DNA of 64,000 bases from Hyphomicrobiaceae bacterium (GCA_020638095.1 JACKJF010000005.1:186001-250000), one strand, 5' to 3'. Numbered from the stretch's first letter, positions 41,189 to 50,834 are shown. Translations and numbers: made by a program. Notes: generated by a model from the letters alone, not told the origin.

Positions 41189-41578
41189 ATGTCGATCGCA
41201 ACGGATGGAAAAACTTCTCTGAGAGTGTGGGCGGCGGCCCTGTGGCTCGCCGCCATGTCCGCGGGCTGGATCATGCCCGACGCCCTCGCCGGCGCGTCCG
41301 ACGATCTCGGGTCTGACAATCATTTTGCCGTTGCGAACGGCCCGGACAGCAGCGGCGGTCCGGATCCCGTGCTGAGCGCGGGTGAGCCTTCCCTCCCTGA
41401 TGTCTTCGCGGTGTTGGCAACCGCCATGGCGCTACTGGTCATGACCGGGCTTCTCCCGGGCCCTGCAAACGGTCACGCCATGCGGCTGCATGCCCGGTTG
41501 CTGCACCATTTCACGGACGGGCGGGCACCTCCGCCGGCCAAGGCGGCATCCGCCCGCCGCCAGAGCGCGGTCGTCTAA
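41189..41578 (+). CDS. Hypothetical exported protein
   Basis: From ATG 41189 the 129-residue product has a signal-like helix (WAAALWLAAMSAGWIMPDALA) and a second hydrophobic helix (VFAVLATAMALLVMTGLL) near residue 80, with a His/Arg/Pro-rich tail. A TTG at 41114 extends it by 25 residues. It has no recognised domain. It precedes the NEW3 gene by 109 bases and could be its first operon member; a weak start site keeps confidence moderate. Confidence 0.5.
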   Translation: MSIATDGKTSLRVWAAALWLAAMSAGWIMPDALAGASDDLGSDNHFAVANGPDSSGGPDPVLSAGEPSLPDVFAVLATAMALLVMTGLLPGPANGHAMRLHARLLHHFTDGRAPPPAKAASARRQSAVV

Positions 41579-41687
41579 CGCAACGACACCAATCGCGCAC
41601 CTAGCGGCCGGGACGATGGCTGGGGCCTGAAGAGCCCCCAGGCCGCCATTGGCAGATTCCCGATCAATCTTCACACCTGAGGAACAG

Positions 41688-42890
41688 ATGACCCAACGTA
41701 CCCATTTGATTTGGGGCGCACTGTTGGCCTGCGCACTTTTTGCCGGGCCTGCCGCCTATGCCCAAACCGACACGACCCAGACCACCAGCCCGGCGCAGGC
41801 GATGCAGGCGCACGGTTACTGGCTGACCACACCTTCTCCCGACCTGACCATTCCGGCCGGCAAAAGCGTGACCATTCCCTTCTCCATCGACAATGAAACG
41901 ATGGTCCCACATCTGGCTGCATTGGCGCTGACCGGTGTCCCCGACGGCTGGACCTATTCGCTCAAGGCGAACGGGTTCGACGTTCAGTCGGCCATGACCG
42001 CGCCGGGAGAAAAAGCCGACCTGAAACTCGAACTCACCGCACCGGCGGGCGCGGCCGGCAACAGCTACCCGGTGCAGATGACCGCCAAATATGATGGCGG
42101 GCAATTGAACCTGCCGATGAATATTTCCGTCGCGGCAATTTCCGATACGGGCGCGACGCTCGAGCCAGAGCTGCCTGGCCTTCGCGGCACGGCAACCTCG
42201 AAGTTCAGCTTCAAGTTGAAACTGACCAATAACGGCTACGAAGACGCGATGTTCAACCTCGGCGCAGACGTGCCGGACGGTTTCCATGTGACGTTCAAGA
42301 AAGGCTATGGTTCCGACGAGATTACGGGTCTCCCGGTCAAGGCAGGCTCGAGCGAAAACATCACGATGGAAGTCACGCCCGCGCACGACGCGCAGGCAGG
42401 CGACTATCCCGTCCATGTGGCGACCCTTGCCGGTGACGTGACGGCCGCCGCCGATCTTGTCATGGAAATTACCGGTACGCCGAGCCTCTCGCTCGACGGA
42501 CCGCAGGGGCGGCTCAGTGGAACGGCAGTTGCGGGCGAGGCCAAGACCTTTCCCTTCACTTTGACCAATACCGGTGGCGCACCGGCGAGCAACGTCAAGC
42601 TCAGTGCCACGGCGCCGACGGGCTGGAAGGTCGAGTTCGAACCGTCGAGCCTCCAGGCGCTTCCAGCAGGCGGATCGCAGGACGTCGTCGTTTCGATCAT
42701 GCCGAGCGAAAAGGGCATTGCCGGTGACTACATGGTCTCGTTGCGGGCGAGCGCCGATGAAGACAGTACCACCGCCTCGTTCCGCACAACGGTCGAGACC
42801 TCAACCCTCTGGGGCATTGTCGGTCTCGGGGTGATCGGCGTCGCCGTGATCGTTCTGGTTCTGGCCGTGCTGAGGTACGGAAGACGATGA
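41688..42890 (+). CDS. NEW3-domain exported protein with C-terminal membrane anchor
   Basis: The 400-residue protein starts with a signal peptide (MTQRTHLIWGALLACALFAGPAAYA). Repeated Ig-like beta-sandwich units follow, with FSIDNETMVPHLAALAL..VPDGWTY and FTLTNTGGAPASNVKLSATAPTGWKVEF as the NEW3 signature. The protein ends in a membrane helix (GIVGLGVIGVAVIVLVLAVL) and RYGRR. GAGGAA precedes the ATG. It overlaps the next ABC ATPase (ATGA), suggesting a periplasmic partner of the transporter. Confidence 0.83.
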   Translation: MTQRTHLIWGALLACALFAGPAAYAQTDTTQTTSPAQAMQAHGYWLTTPSPDLTIPAGKSVTIPFSIDNETMVPHLAALALTGVPDGWTYSLKANGFDVQSAMTAPGEKADLKLELTAPAGAAGNSYPVQMTAKYDGGQLNLPMNISVAAISDTGATLEPELPGLRGTATSKFSFKLKLTNNGYEDAMFNLGADVPDGFHVTFKKGYGSDEITGLPVKAGSSENITMEVTPAHDAQAGDYPVHVATLAGDVTAAADLVMEITGTPSLSLDGPQGRLSGTAVAGEAKTFPFTLTNTGGAPASNVKLSATAPTGWKVEFEPSSLQALPAGGSQDVVVSIMPSEKGIAGDYMVSLRASADEDSTTASFRTTVETSTLWGIVGLGVIGVAVIVLVLAVLRYGRR

Positions 42891-43822
42891 GCGAGCCGGT
42901 TATCGAAGCTCATGGACTCGTCAAGCGTTATGGCAAGTCGACCGTTGTCGACGGTGTCGACCTGACGCTGACCGAAGGCGAGGTTCTGGGTCTGCTCGGT
43001 CCCAACGGGGCGGGCAAGACCACAACGATCCTCATGCTTTTGGGTCTGACCGAGCCAAGCGCCGGAGAGGTGCGCGTGTTGGGGAGAAATCCCCTGCGTG
43101 AGCCGCTCAAGGTGAAAAGCGATGTCGGCTATCTGCCCGATGCTGTCGGCTTTTACGACACGCTTACCGGCCGTGAGAATTTGATGTTCACGGCCAGGCT
43201 CGGCGGGTTCAACCCCGCCGAAGCCAGGACAAGAATCGCGGCGGCGCTTGACCGCGTCCACCTGAGCGCCGCAGCGGATAGACGGGTTGGCACCTACTCG
43301 CGCGGGATGCGGCAGCGGCTCGGCCTGGCCGAGCTGCTGATGCGCGAGACAAGGGTGGCCATTCTCGACGAGCCGACTTCGGGTCTTGACCCGCAATCGA
43401 CAGATGAACTTCTCGGGCTGATCCGCGAGTTCTCAGCCGATGGAATGACCGTGATCCTGTCGTCGCACCTGCTCGACGTGGTTCAGTCGATCTGCACCCG
43501 TGTCGCCCTCTTCAACCGGGGCAGGGTGGGGTTCGTCGGAACCGTCGAGGCGCTGGCGCAACAGGTCACGGACGGGGCCTTCCACATCGACGTCGCAGCA
43601 GACGGCGCCGATGTGGGGGCGCTGATCGGCGGATTGGAGGATGTCAACCAGGTCAAGCCGGACGGCACGGGCTGGCACATTACGGCAGCACGCGACATCC
43701 GCGCAGAGCTCGCGAAACGGATCGTCGAAGCGGGCGGGGCGCTGAAAAATCTCGATGCGCACCGGGTGTCGCTCAGCGAAGCCTATAACCTGTTCTTCAA
43801 GGAGGTCAGCCATGAAGCGTGA
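42887..43822 (+). CDS. ABC transporter ATP-binding protein (NosF-like)
   Basis: The 311-residue ATPase has Walker A GPNGAGKTT, signature YSRGMRQRLGLAELL, Walker B VAILDEPTSGLDP and the switch histidine in LSSHLLD. A C-terminal extension of about 90 residues resembles that of the DrrA/NosF type. It partners the permease that begins inside its own 3' end (11-base overlap). Efflux or membrane-protein maturation is likely rather than import, because there is no canonical binding protein. Confidence 0.9.
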   Translation: MSEPVIEAHGLVKRYGKSTVVDGVDLTLTEGEVLGLLGPNGAGKTTTILMLLGLTEPSAGEVRVLGRNPLREPLKVKSDVGYLPDAVGFYDTLTGRENLMFTARLGGFNPAEARTRIAAALDRVHLSAAADRRVGTYSRGMRQRLGLAELLMRETRVAILDEPTSGLDPQSTDELLGLIREFSADGMTVILSSHLLDVVQSICTRVALFNRGRVGFVGTVEALAQQVTDGAFHIDVAADGADVGALIGGLEDVNQVKPDGTGWHITAARDIRAELAKRIVEAGGALKNLDAHRVSLSEAYNLFFKEVSHEA

Positions 43823-44765
43823 AGGTTCGCCCCTCAAAGGGGTCGGAACGATTGCCATCAAGGAAGCCGCCGATCACATGACGAGCGCCCGCATGCATCT
43901 CATCATGCTGCTGGTGCTTCTGACCGCGGCGGGTTCGGTCTGGGCCGCAATCGGGCAGATCAGGGTCACGACGGCGGAGGATCCGTTCCTCTTCCTCAAA
44001 CTTTTGACCACAGCCCGTGACCCCCTGCCGTCTTTCGCCAGCTTTCTCGGTTTTCTTTTGCCGCTGGTGGCGATTGCACTCGGGTTCGACGGGATCAATG
44101 GTGAGTTCGGCAAGCGAACGATGAGCCGCATCCTCGCCCAACCCATCTACCGGGATGCCGTTCTGTTCGGGAAGTTTCTCGGCGGCATGCTGGTTCTGGC
44201 CATCGCGCTTCTGACGCTCTGGCTGCTGATGGTCGGGCTCGGAATCTTGATGCTCGGCCTGCCGCCTTCGGGTGCCGATGTCGGGCGGGGCCTCGCCTAT
44301 CTTGCGGTCACGCTTGTCTATACCGGGGTGTGGCTGGCGCTGGCGCTGGCCTTTTCGACGGTGATCAAGACGCCGGCGACGTCCGCACTGGCGGCCCTGT
44401 CGGTGTGGCTGGTCTTTTCGATCTTCTGGTCGATGATCACACCGTTTGCGGCGAGCGTCATTTCTCCACTCGATCCAACCAACCCGATGACGCTTCTCAG
44501 CCAGTACGAGACGCAGCAGGCCCTGGCGCGCATTTCGCCGTCGGTTCTTTACGGCGAAATCTCGCAGATGCTGCTCGACCCCGCATCGCGCAGCGTCGGG
44601 CCGGTCTTCATGTCGCAATTGCAGGGTGCCCTGGTCGGGGCCCCGCTTCCTACCCTGCAATCGATCCTGATCATCTGGCCGCAGATTTCGGGCCTGTTCG
44701 CCGCGATGGTGCTGCTTTTCACCGGCGCCTATGTGGTGTTCCAGCGCCAGGAAGTCCGGGCCTGA
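43812..44765 (+). CDS. ABC-2-type permease (NosY-like)
   Basis: The 317-residue membrane protein has six helices and begins GVGTIAIKEAADHMTSARMHLIMLLVLL, as in NosY/ABC-2 permeases. Its first loop carries FGKRTMSRILAQPIYRDAVLFGKFLGG, the coupling region. AAGGAGG precedes the ATG at 43812. With NEW3 protein and ATPase it forms a three-gene export-type system beside nsrR. Confidence 0.88.
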   Translation: MKREGSPLKGVGTIAIKEAADHMTSARMHLIMLLVLLTAAGSVWAAIGQIRVTTAEDPFLFLKLLTTARDPLPSFASFLGFLLPLVAIALGFDGINGEFGKRTMSRILAQPIYRDAVLFGKFLGGMLVLAIALLTLWLLMVGLGILMLGLPPSGADVGRGLAYLAVTLVYTGVWLALALAFSTVIKTPATSALAALSVWLVFSIFWSMITPFAASVISPLDPTNPMTLLSQYETQQALARISPSVLYGEISQMLLDPASRSVGPVFMSQLQGALVGAPLPTLQSILIIWPQISGLFAAMVLLFTGAYVVFQRQEVRA

Positions 44766-44788
44766 TGAGTTGGGCGTCTCAAGCCTGG

Positions 44789-44820
44789 AAGGGGGCGGCC
44801 GGCGGGCTGCCCCTTTCTTC
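44789..44820 (+). terminator. Probable rho-independent terminator of the NEW3/ABC operon
   Basis: AAGGGG-G-CGGC pairs with GCTG-CCCCTT (ten pairs with one bulge) around a short loop, followed by TCTT. It lies 24 bases past the permease stop and between convergent genes. Confidence 0.6.
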
Positions 44821-44822
44821 CG

Positions 44823-45653
44823 TCAGACCTCCACGCGATAGATGCGTTCGGCGTTGCGGTGAAAGAGCTTCGACTGATTGTCGTTGGATTCGTGTCTGAC
44901 GAGCTCCCGGCTCGCTTCGACCCAGCCGGTGAGGTTCGAGGCGAGCGTGACCACGGGATGGTCGGATCCCCAGACGACTCGATCCCAGCCGAACGAAGCA
45001 ATCAGATGCTCCACGTATGGCCGGATATCGTTGACGGTCCAATCGGCCCTGGCATTGGTGACGATGCCGGAAATCTTGACTGCGAGGTTGGGCCGTTTGG
45101 CAAGATCGGCAATGTCGTCATGCCAGTTGACCGAGGTGCCGCCGGCAACGTCTGGATTGCCGCAATGGTCGAGAATGAACCGGGTGTCCGGCGCGGCGTC
45201 GACCAGGTTTCTGGCAATCCACAATTGCCGCGCCAGGAGGCAGAGATCGAAACTCAGCCCCAGTTCGCCGAGGCGGCGCAGGTTGGCGCGAAATCTTTCG
45301 GTCTGTGAGAGTTCATCCGGAGACTGATGAAGAATGCGCCGGATGCCGCGCACCATTGGGTTTTGCAGCAGGCCCTCTACATGGGTCTCGAAGTCCCCGT
45401 TCTCGGGGCGGGCGGCGGCGATTGCGCCAGTCACCCGTGGGTCGAGTTTCGTGACGAATTGGGTTTCCGCCACCATGTCAGTTTCGGCCGCGTCGACCTC
45501 CATGTGAAGGGCGTGCTCAATGCCCAGATTGGCGGCTTCGGCGAAGTAGCTTTCGACCGACCAGGCACGATTAAGCTTCGGCACACCGCTGAGCCAAGGA
45601 TAGCTGAAACGGTCCGGATAGATCAGGTGCAGGTGCGTGTCGAGTATGCGCAT
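44823..45653 (-). CDS. Amidohydrolase-2 family metal-dependent hydrolase (fuconolactonase-like)
   Basis: A 276-residue TIM-barrel with the N-terminal metal motif DTHLHL, a mid-barrel histidine (LDHCGNPD) and the C-terminal VWGSDHP aspartate/histidine. Relatives hydrolyse lactones or decarboxylate acids. It is the last gene of the TRAP/glutamine-synthetase-like minus-strand cluster. Its substrate there is unknown. Confidence 0.85.
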   Translation of the reverse strand: MRILDTHLHLIYPDRFSYPWLSGVPKLNRAWSVESYFAEAANLGIEHALHMEVDAAETDMVAETQFVTKLDPRVTGAIAAARPENGDFETHVEGLLQNPMVRGIRRILHQSPDELSQTERFRANLRRLGELGLSFDLCLLARQLWIARNLVDAAPDTRFILDHCGNPDVAGGTSVNWHDDIADLAKRPNLAVKISGIVTNARADWTVNDIRPYVEHLIASFGWDRVVWGSDHPVVTLASNLTGWVEASRELVRHESNDNQSKLFHRNAERIYRVEV

Positions 45654-45693
45654 GGCCTCATGCCGTATCGCTCAGCAGGCAGGCCGATGGCCC

Positions 45694-46839
45694 TCAGAAA
45701 CAGTCTGCAAATAATTGCTTCGTGTTTTCAAGGGTCATCTTGCGCGGGTTGCCGCCGACCGACGGGTCTTCCATCGCCATGGCGCTCAACTCGTCGATGC
45801 GATCATTGCCGACCCCGAGATCGGTCAAGGTGTTGGGCACACCGAGATCGGCCCGGAACCGGACAACGAACTGATAGAACCCGTCGAACCCGCCGGGAAT
45901 GCCGAGATAGGCCGCGGCGCGGCCGATGCGGGTTTCGATCTCGCTGCGATTGAACTTCAGGACGGGCGGCATGACGACGGCGTTGGTCATGCCGTGGTGG
46001 GTGTTGTAGACGGCCCCGATCGGGTGCGAGAGCGCATGAATGGCCCCGAGTCCTTTCTGGAAGGCGACGGCGCCCATAGCGGCGGCGCTCATCATGTGGG
46101 CGCGTGCCTCGATATTCATCGAATCGGCCACGACACGCGGCAGGTTCTGCTTGACGAGACGCATGCCTTCAAGCGCGATGCCCTGGCTCATCGGGTGATA
46201 GAAGGGCGAGCAATAGGCCTCGAGACAGTGGGCAAAAGCGTCCATGCCCGTGCCGACGGTTATGACCTTGGGCATGCCCGTTGTCAGTTCAGGATCGCAA
46301 ATGGTCACTGTGGGCAAGAGTTTGGGGTGGAAGATGATCTTCTTGACGTGGGTTTCGGAATTGGTCAGCACCCCGGCGCGTCCGACTTCAGAGCCCGTGC
46401 CGGCGGTGGTTGGCACGGCGACGATCGGGGCGATCTTGCTGGCCTCGGCGCGGGTCCACCAGTCACCAATATCCTCGAAATCCCAGACGGGCAGAATCTG
46501 ACCGGACATGAAGGCGATGAGCTTGCCGAGATCGAGGCCGGAGCCGCCGCCAAAGGCCACAACGCCGTCGTGATGCCCGTCCCAATAGACCTTGAGGCCC
46601 GCCTCGAGATTGAGTTCGTTGGGGTTGGGATCGACTTCCGAGAACATGGCGCGGCCAAGTCCCGCCTTTTCGAGGATGTCGAGGGCGTTCTGGGTGATGG
46701 GGAGACTGGCGAGGCCCCGGTCGGTGACCAGAAGCGGCCGCGTGATGCCGGCGGCCTTGCAGGCGTCGGCCAGTTCTGAAATGCGGCCTGCGCCGAAACG
46801 GATGGCGGTCGGGTAGGACCAGTTCGCGACGAGCTGCAT
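45694..46839 (-). CDS. Iron-containing (type III) alcohol dehydrogenase
   Basis: The 381-residue protein has GGGSGLDLGK for NAD(P) binding and PTTAGTGSEVGRAGV. The metal-binding residues are in MDAFAHCLEAYCSPFYHP and GAIHALSHPIGAVYNTHHG. It lies eight bases from an aldehyde dehydrogenase gene, so the pair probably carries an alcohol to an acid. Confidence 0.93.
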   Translation of the reverse strand: MQLVANWSYPTAIRFGAGRISELADACKAAGITRPLLVTDRGLASLPITQNALDILEKAGLGRAMFSEVDPNPNELNLEAGLKVYWDGHHDGVVAFGGGSGLDLGKLIAFMSGQILPVWDFEDIGDWWTRAEASKIAPIVAVPTTAGTGSEVGRAGVLTNSETHVKKIIFHPKLLPTVTICDPELTTGMPKVITVGTGMDAFAHCLEAYCSPFYHPMSQGIALEGMRLVKQNLPRVVADSMNIEARAHMMSAAAMGAVAFQKGLGAIHALSHPIGAVYNTHHGMTNAVVMPPVLKFNRSEIETRIGRAAAYLGIPGGFDGFYQFVVRFRADLGVPNTLTDLGVGNDRIDELSAMAMEDPSVGGNPRKMTLENTKQLFADCF

Positions 46840-46846
46840 GTTCGCC

Positions 46847-48232
46847 TCAGGCTTTCTTTCTCAGGTGATAGGATTTGGGACGGGTCAGGTTGCGGAAACC
46901 GACGATGGACAGGGTACCGCCTCGCCCGGTTTCCTTGCAGCCGGTCCAGCAGAGGGCCGGGTCAAGATAGTCTGCACGGTTCATGAACACGGTACCGGTT
47001 TCAATCTGTTCGCCGATGCGGGCGGCGCGTTTGGCGTCGTTGGTCCAGATCGAGGCGGTCAGGCCGTAGCGGCTGTCGTTCATCAGGGCGATGGCCTCTT
47101 CGTCGTTCTTGACCGGCATGATGCCGACGACCGGGCCGAAACTTTCATCCTGCATGACGCGCATCTGGTGGTTCACATTGACCAGAAGCTGCGGCATGAG
47201 GTAGGTGCCGGAACCCGTGTCCGCGGGATAGTTCTGCTTTTCGATCAGCGGCTTGGCGCCCATTTCGATGGCTTCGCGGGTCTGGGCGCGAACTTCTTCG
47301 GCAAAGCGCGCATTGGCCATGGGTCCGATGGAGGTTTCGGGGTCGAGCGGGTTGCCAAGCTTGAGCTTGTTGGTCCAGGCGACGGCGCCTTCGACGAAGC
47401 GGTCGAAGTGCTTTTCGGCTACGTAAATGCGTTCGATGCCGCAGCAGCACTGGCCGGCATTATAGAGAGCGCCGTCGAGCAGCACGTCGACGGCCCAGTC
47501 GATATCGGCATCGTCGCAGACATAGCCAGGATCCTTGCCACCAAGTTCGAGACCGAGCGGGGTGAAGGTTCCCGCCGCGTAGCGCTCCATCGCCGCGCCG
47601 CCGGCGACGGAGCCGGTGAAATTGATGAAATCGAAGGCGCGGGCGCCGATCAGGGCTTCGGTTGTCGGGTGATCGAGGAAGAGGTTGACGAAAACGTCGT
47701 CGGGCACGCCGGCTTCGATGAAGGCGCGAACGATGCGTTCGCCGACGAGAAGGGTCTGGGTCGCGTGCTTGATGGCGACGGCATTGCCGGCGATCAGCGC
47801 GGGTACGATGGTGTTGATCGCGGTGAGGTAGGGATAGTTCCAGGGTGCGATGACAAGCACGATTCCGTGCGGCTCGAAGGCGATGCGGCGTTCGAAATGA
47901 TCCGAATCCTCGGCGACGATCGGCTTCAGAGCGTCGGCGGCGATTGAGGCCATGTACTGGGTGCGCTCGTTGACCCCTCCGAATTCACCGCCGTACCTGA
48001 CCGGGCGGCCCATCATGTGGGCGAGTTCGGGCACGACTTCATCGTTCATGGCACCGAGAGCCGCGACGCCCGCGCGAACCAGATCGACGCGCTCGGCAAG
48101 CGGCCGGGCCGCCCAGGCCTTCTGTGCCCGACGCATGGTGGCGAGGCGGGTATTGACGGCGTCTGCGCTCATTGCGGGGCGCGTGGCGAATACCGATCCG
48201 TCGATCGGTGAAATGCATTTGAGGTCGGTCAT
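46847..48232 (-). CDS. Aldehyde dehydrogenase (putative gamma-glutamyl-aminoaldehyde type)
   Basis: The 461-residue NAD(P)-dependent enzyme has GLELGGKDP (E229) and NAGQCCCGIER (catalytic cysteine probably C263). It is shorter than most ALDHs (about 490) at its N-terminus. The neighbouring glutamine-synthetase-like gene suggests a gamma-glutamylated aldehyde as substrate, by analogy with the PuuA-PuuC pathway (inference). Confidence 0.9.
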   Translation of the reverse strand: MTDLKCISPIDGSVFATRPAMSADAVNTRLATMRRAQKAWAARPLAERVDLVRAGVAALGAMNDEVVPELAHMMGRPVRYGGEFGGVNERTQYMASIAADALKPIVAEDSDHFERRIAFEPHGIVLVIAPWNYPYLTAINTIVPALIAGNAVAIKHATQTLLVGERIVRAFIEAGVPDDVFVNLFLDHPTTEALIGARAFDFINFTGSVAGGAAMERYAAGTFTPLGLELGGKDPGYVCDDADIDWAVDVLLDGALYNAGQCCCGIERIYVAEKHFDRFVEGAVAWTNKLKLGNPLDPETSIGPMANARFAEEVRAQTREAIEMGAKPLIEKQNYPADTGSGTYLMPQLLVNVNHQMRVMQDESFGPVVGIMPVKNDEEAIALMNDSRYGLTASIWTNDAKRAARIGEQIETGTVFMNRADYLDPALCWTGCKETGRGGTLSIVGFRNLTRPKSYHLRKKA

Positions 48233-48251
48233 CTTTGGTTTCCCAGGAAAA

Positions 48252-49619
48252 TCAGGAACGTTCGAATCCGCGTTTCACTTCCCAATCGGTGACCCGGCGG
48301 TCGTATTCGAACTGTTCCCATTCGGCTGCGTGGACATAGTGATCCACGACATCATCACCCAGTGATTTACGCATCATTTGCGACTCTGAGAAGGCCTTTG
48401 CAGCGTCCCGGAGGGTGCGCGGAATGTCGCGGATTCCGGCGGTGGTATAGGCGTCGCCCTGAAACACGGGTTCAAGTTCGAGTTTGTTTTCGATTCCGTC
48501 GATACCGGCGGCAATCTGGCCGGCAAGGGCGAGATAGGGATTGAGGTCGGCGCCGCCGATGCGGCATTCGACGCGCACGCCCTTGGAGTCTTCGCCGCAG
48601 ACCCGATAGCCGGCCGTGCGGTTGTCCATGGACCAGACAATCTTGGTCGGCGCAAAGGTGCCGGCGGCAAACCGCTTGTAGGAATTGATGTTGGGCGCAA
48701 GAAAGAGCGTTGTCGCCTCGGCGTGCTTCAGAAGTCCGGCAAGGTAGTGGCGCATCATATCCGACATGCCGTGCTTGGCTGCAGGATCGTTGAACGCGGG
48801 CTTGCCGTCCCTGGTCCAGAGCGACTGATGAATGTGGGAGGACGAGCCCGCCATCTTGTAGTTCCACTTCGCCATGAAGCTGACGGCATGGCCCTGCTGC
48901 CAGGCGATTTCCTTGGTCGCCAGCTTCACGATCGTGTGGCGGTCGGCCATGGTCAGGGCATCGGCATAGCGGACGTTGACTTCGGCCTGGCCCGCATCGG
49001 CCTCGCCCTTGGTGTTTTCGACCGGAACGTCGGCATCGTTGAGCCCGTTCCTGAGGGCCCGCATGATGTGCTCTTCCTTGGCGGTCTGGAAGATGTGGTA
49101 GTCTTCGTTATAGGCGGAGATGGGGGTCAGGTCGCGATAGCCAAGATGGCGGGCGTCATCGAAACTCTCACGGAACACGTAGAATTCAAGCTCGGTCGCG
49201 GCCATTGCCACGAGACCCATCGCGTCGAGGCGCGCCAGTTGCTTCTTGAGGATCGCGCGCGGGGAAATGGACACGTCTTCGTGCGTGTGGTGGTCGAGAA
49301 TGTCGGTGAGAACCAATGCGGTTTTCTCGGCCCAGGGGATGCGCCGAAGTGTGTTGAGATCGGGCTTCATGACATAGTCGCCATAGCCCTTTTCCCAACT
49401 GGCCGACTTGTAGCCGGGAACCGGCTCCATCTCCATGTCGACGGCCAGCAGGTAGTTGCAGGAGTGGGTTTCCTTGTAGGCGCTGTCGACGAAATATTCG
49501 GCGTGGAAGCGCTTGCCCATCAGGCGGCCCTGCATGTCGATTTCCGCTGCGATGACCGTGTCGATTTCGCCCGCTGCAACAGCCGTCTTGAGTTCGTCGA
49601 GCGTGAGTTTGCCTGCCAT
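48252..49619 (-). CDS. Glutamine-synthetase-family gamma-glutamyl ligase (PuuA-like)
   Basis: The 455-residue protein has the GS beta-grasp and catalytic domains: TELEFYVF, EADAGQAEVNVRYADALTMADR, KWNYKMAGSSSHIHQSLW, NINSYKRFAAGTFAPTK and RIGGADLNPYLALAGQIAAG. These features resemble PuuA and other gamma-glutamylpolyamine/amine ligases rather than GlnA, which carries the adenylylation loop NLYDLP. It likely ligates glutamate to an imported amine using ATP. It belongs to a TRAP-transporter operon. Confidence 0.88.
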   Translation of the reverse strand: MAGKLTLDELKTAVAAGEIDTVIAAEIDMQGRLMGKRFHAEYFVDSAYKETHSCNYLLAVDMEMEPVPGYKSASWEKGYGDYVMKPDLNTLRRIPWAEKTALVLTDILDHHTHEDVSISPRAILKKQLARLDAMGLVAMAATELEFYVFRESFDDARHLGYRDLTPISAYNEDYHIFQTAKEEHIMRALRNGLNDADVPVENTKGEADAGQAEVNVRYADALTMADRHTIVKLATKEIAWQQGHAVSFMAKWNYKMAGSSSHIHQSLWTRDGKPAFNDPAAKHGMSDMMRHYLAGLLKHAEATTLFLAPNINSYKRFAAGTFAPTKIVWSMDNRTAGYRVCGEDSKGVRVECRIGGADLNPYLALAGQIAAGIDGIENKLELEPVFQGDAYTTAGIRDIPRTLRDAAKAFSESQMMRKSLGDDVVDHYVHAAEWEQFEYDRRVTDWEVKRGFERS

Positions 49620-49650
49620 TTTGTTGCCCTGCCGTTTCGTTCATGCATGA

Positions 49651-49675
49651 CGGCCCGCCCCGAAAGGGCGGGCCG
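49651..49675 (-). terminator. Strong intercistronic hairpin between dctP and the GS-like gene
   Basis: A perfect 10-bp GC stem (CGGCCCGCCC/GGGCGGGCCG) with a five-base loop lies 19 bases downstream of the dctP stop on its strand. No U tract follows. It may attenuate readthrough or protect the binding-protein mRNA, which is usually needed in excess. Confidence 0.55.
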
Positions 49676-49694
49676 AATTTCAGGCGACCGGATA

Positions 49695-50738
49695 TCAGGA
49701 GTAGCGATAGGGCCGGCCGGCCTTTACCATCAGCGCGTTGTAGTTCTTGAAGATTTCGACGACCTTGGCCTTGGTTTCGGACTCGGCGGCGATTTCGTCC
49801 CAGAACTTGTGGGCGGCGTCTTCGACGGTTGCCCACTCGCTGTCGGGGATCGAGGTGAGTTCCATCTTCTGGCCGTTCACGCGCAGCGAGGATTCACCAC
49901 CCCAATACCACCACTGGCGATAGTAGTGCGAGGAATCCATGCAGACCTTGAGGAGTTCCTGAAGGTGTTCGGGAACTTCGTTCCAGCGGTCCATATTGGC
50001 GAAGAAGTGGCCAATCCATGCGCCGGAAATGTTGTTGGTCAGGAAGTAGGGGGTCACGTTGGCCCAACCAACCGTATAGTCCTCGGTGATGCCCGACCAG
50101 GCGATGCCGTCGAGTTCGCCGGTCTGAACGGCGACTTCGGCGTCTTCATAGGGCACGTTGACCGGCACCACGCCGAACTGGGCCATGAAGCGGCCAGCGG
50201 TCGGGAAGGTATAGACGCGCTTGCCCTGCAGATCGGCGAGCGAGCGGATCGGTTCCTTGGTGTTGAAGTGGCAGGGGTCCCATGAGCCGGCGGAAATGTG
50301 CTTGACGCCGACCTTCTCATATTCGGCTTCCCAGATTTCCTTGAGGCCGAACTGATTGAACAGAACCGGCACGTCGAGGGAATAGCGGGTGGCGAAGGGG
50401 AAGTAGCCGCCGAACACGGTCACTTCGGTCGGCGAGGCCATGGAATCGTCGTCGGACTGGACCGCGTCGATGGTACCGCGCTGCATGGCACGGAAAAGTT
50501 CACCGGTCGGCACCAGTGAGTCGGCGGTGTAGAGCTCGATCTGCATCTCGTCGCCGGCAATCTTGTTGAAACTATCGATGGCCGGTTTGACGACGTGTTC
50601 CGACAGGGCCGGACCCGCATAAGTCTGCAGCCGCCAGCGGATGGTCGACTGGGCCTTGACGGCAGGCGCAGCAAGCACGCTGGTTCCGGCGGCGGCGCCA
50701 AGACCTGCCTTTTTCAAAAAGTCGCGTCTCGAAGTCAT
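49695..50738 (-). CDS. TRAP transporter substrate-binding protein (DctP family)
   Basis: The 347-residue protein has a Tat-type signal (TSRRDFLKKAGLG) followed by AAPAVKA cleavage, then a TRAP binding fold (RWRLQTYAGPALSEHVVKP). GGAGA precedes ATG 50738. It binds an organic acid or amine-derived solute in the periplasm for the DctQM pair. Twin-arginine export suggests folding before transport. Confidence 0.93.
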   Translation of the reverse strand: MTSRRDFLKKAGLGAAAGTSVLAAPAVKAQSTIRWRLQTYAGPALSEHVVKPAIDSFNKIAGDEMQIELYTADSLVPTGELFRAMQRGTIDAVQSDDDSMASPTEVTVFGGYFPFATRYSLDVPVLFNQFGLKEIWEAEYEKVGVKHISAGSWDPCHFNTKEPIRSLADLQGKRVYTFPTAGRFMAQFGVVPVNVPYEDAEVAVQTGELDGIAWSGITEDYTVGWANVTPYFLTNNISGAWIGHFFANMDRWNEVPEHLQELLKVCMDSSHYYRQWWYWGGESSLRVNGQKMELTSIPDSEWATVEDAAHKFWDEIAAESETKAKVVEIFKNYNALMVKAGRPYRYS

Positions 50739-50834
50739 TTGACGTCTCCTTGTGTTTCGACGGTTTTTGGGCAAAGCGCCCGTTCGGTCCGGAAAAGGCC
50801 CGGACCTGTCCCACGTGCTTCCGGCAATTTGCGA

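Noticed and set aside
48723..50285. 520-codon plus-strand frame opposite the GS-like and dctP genes
   Set aside because: It is a shadow of two recognised genes and crosses the strong hairpin at 49651-49675.
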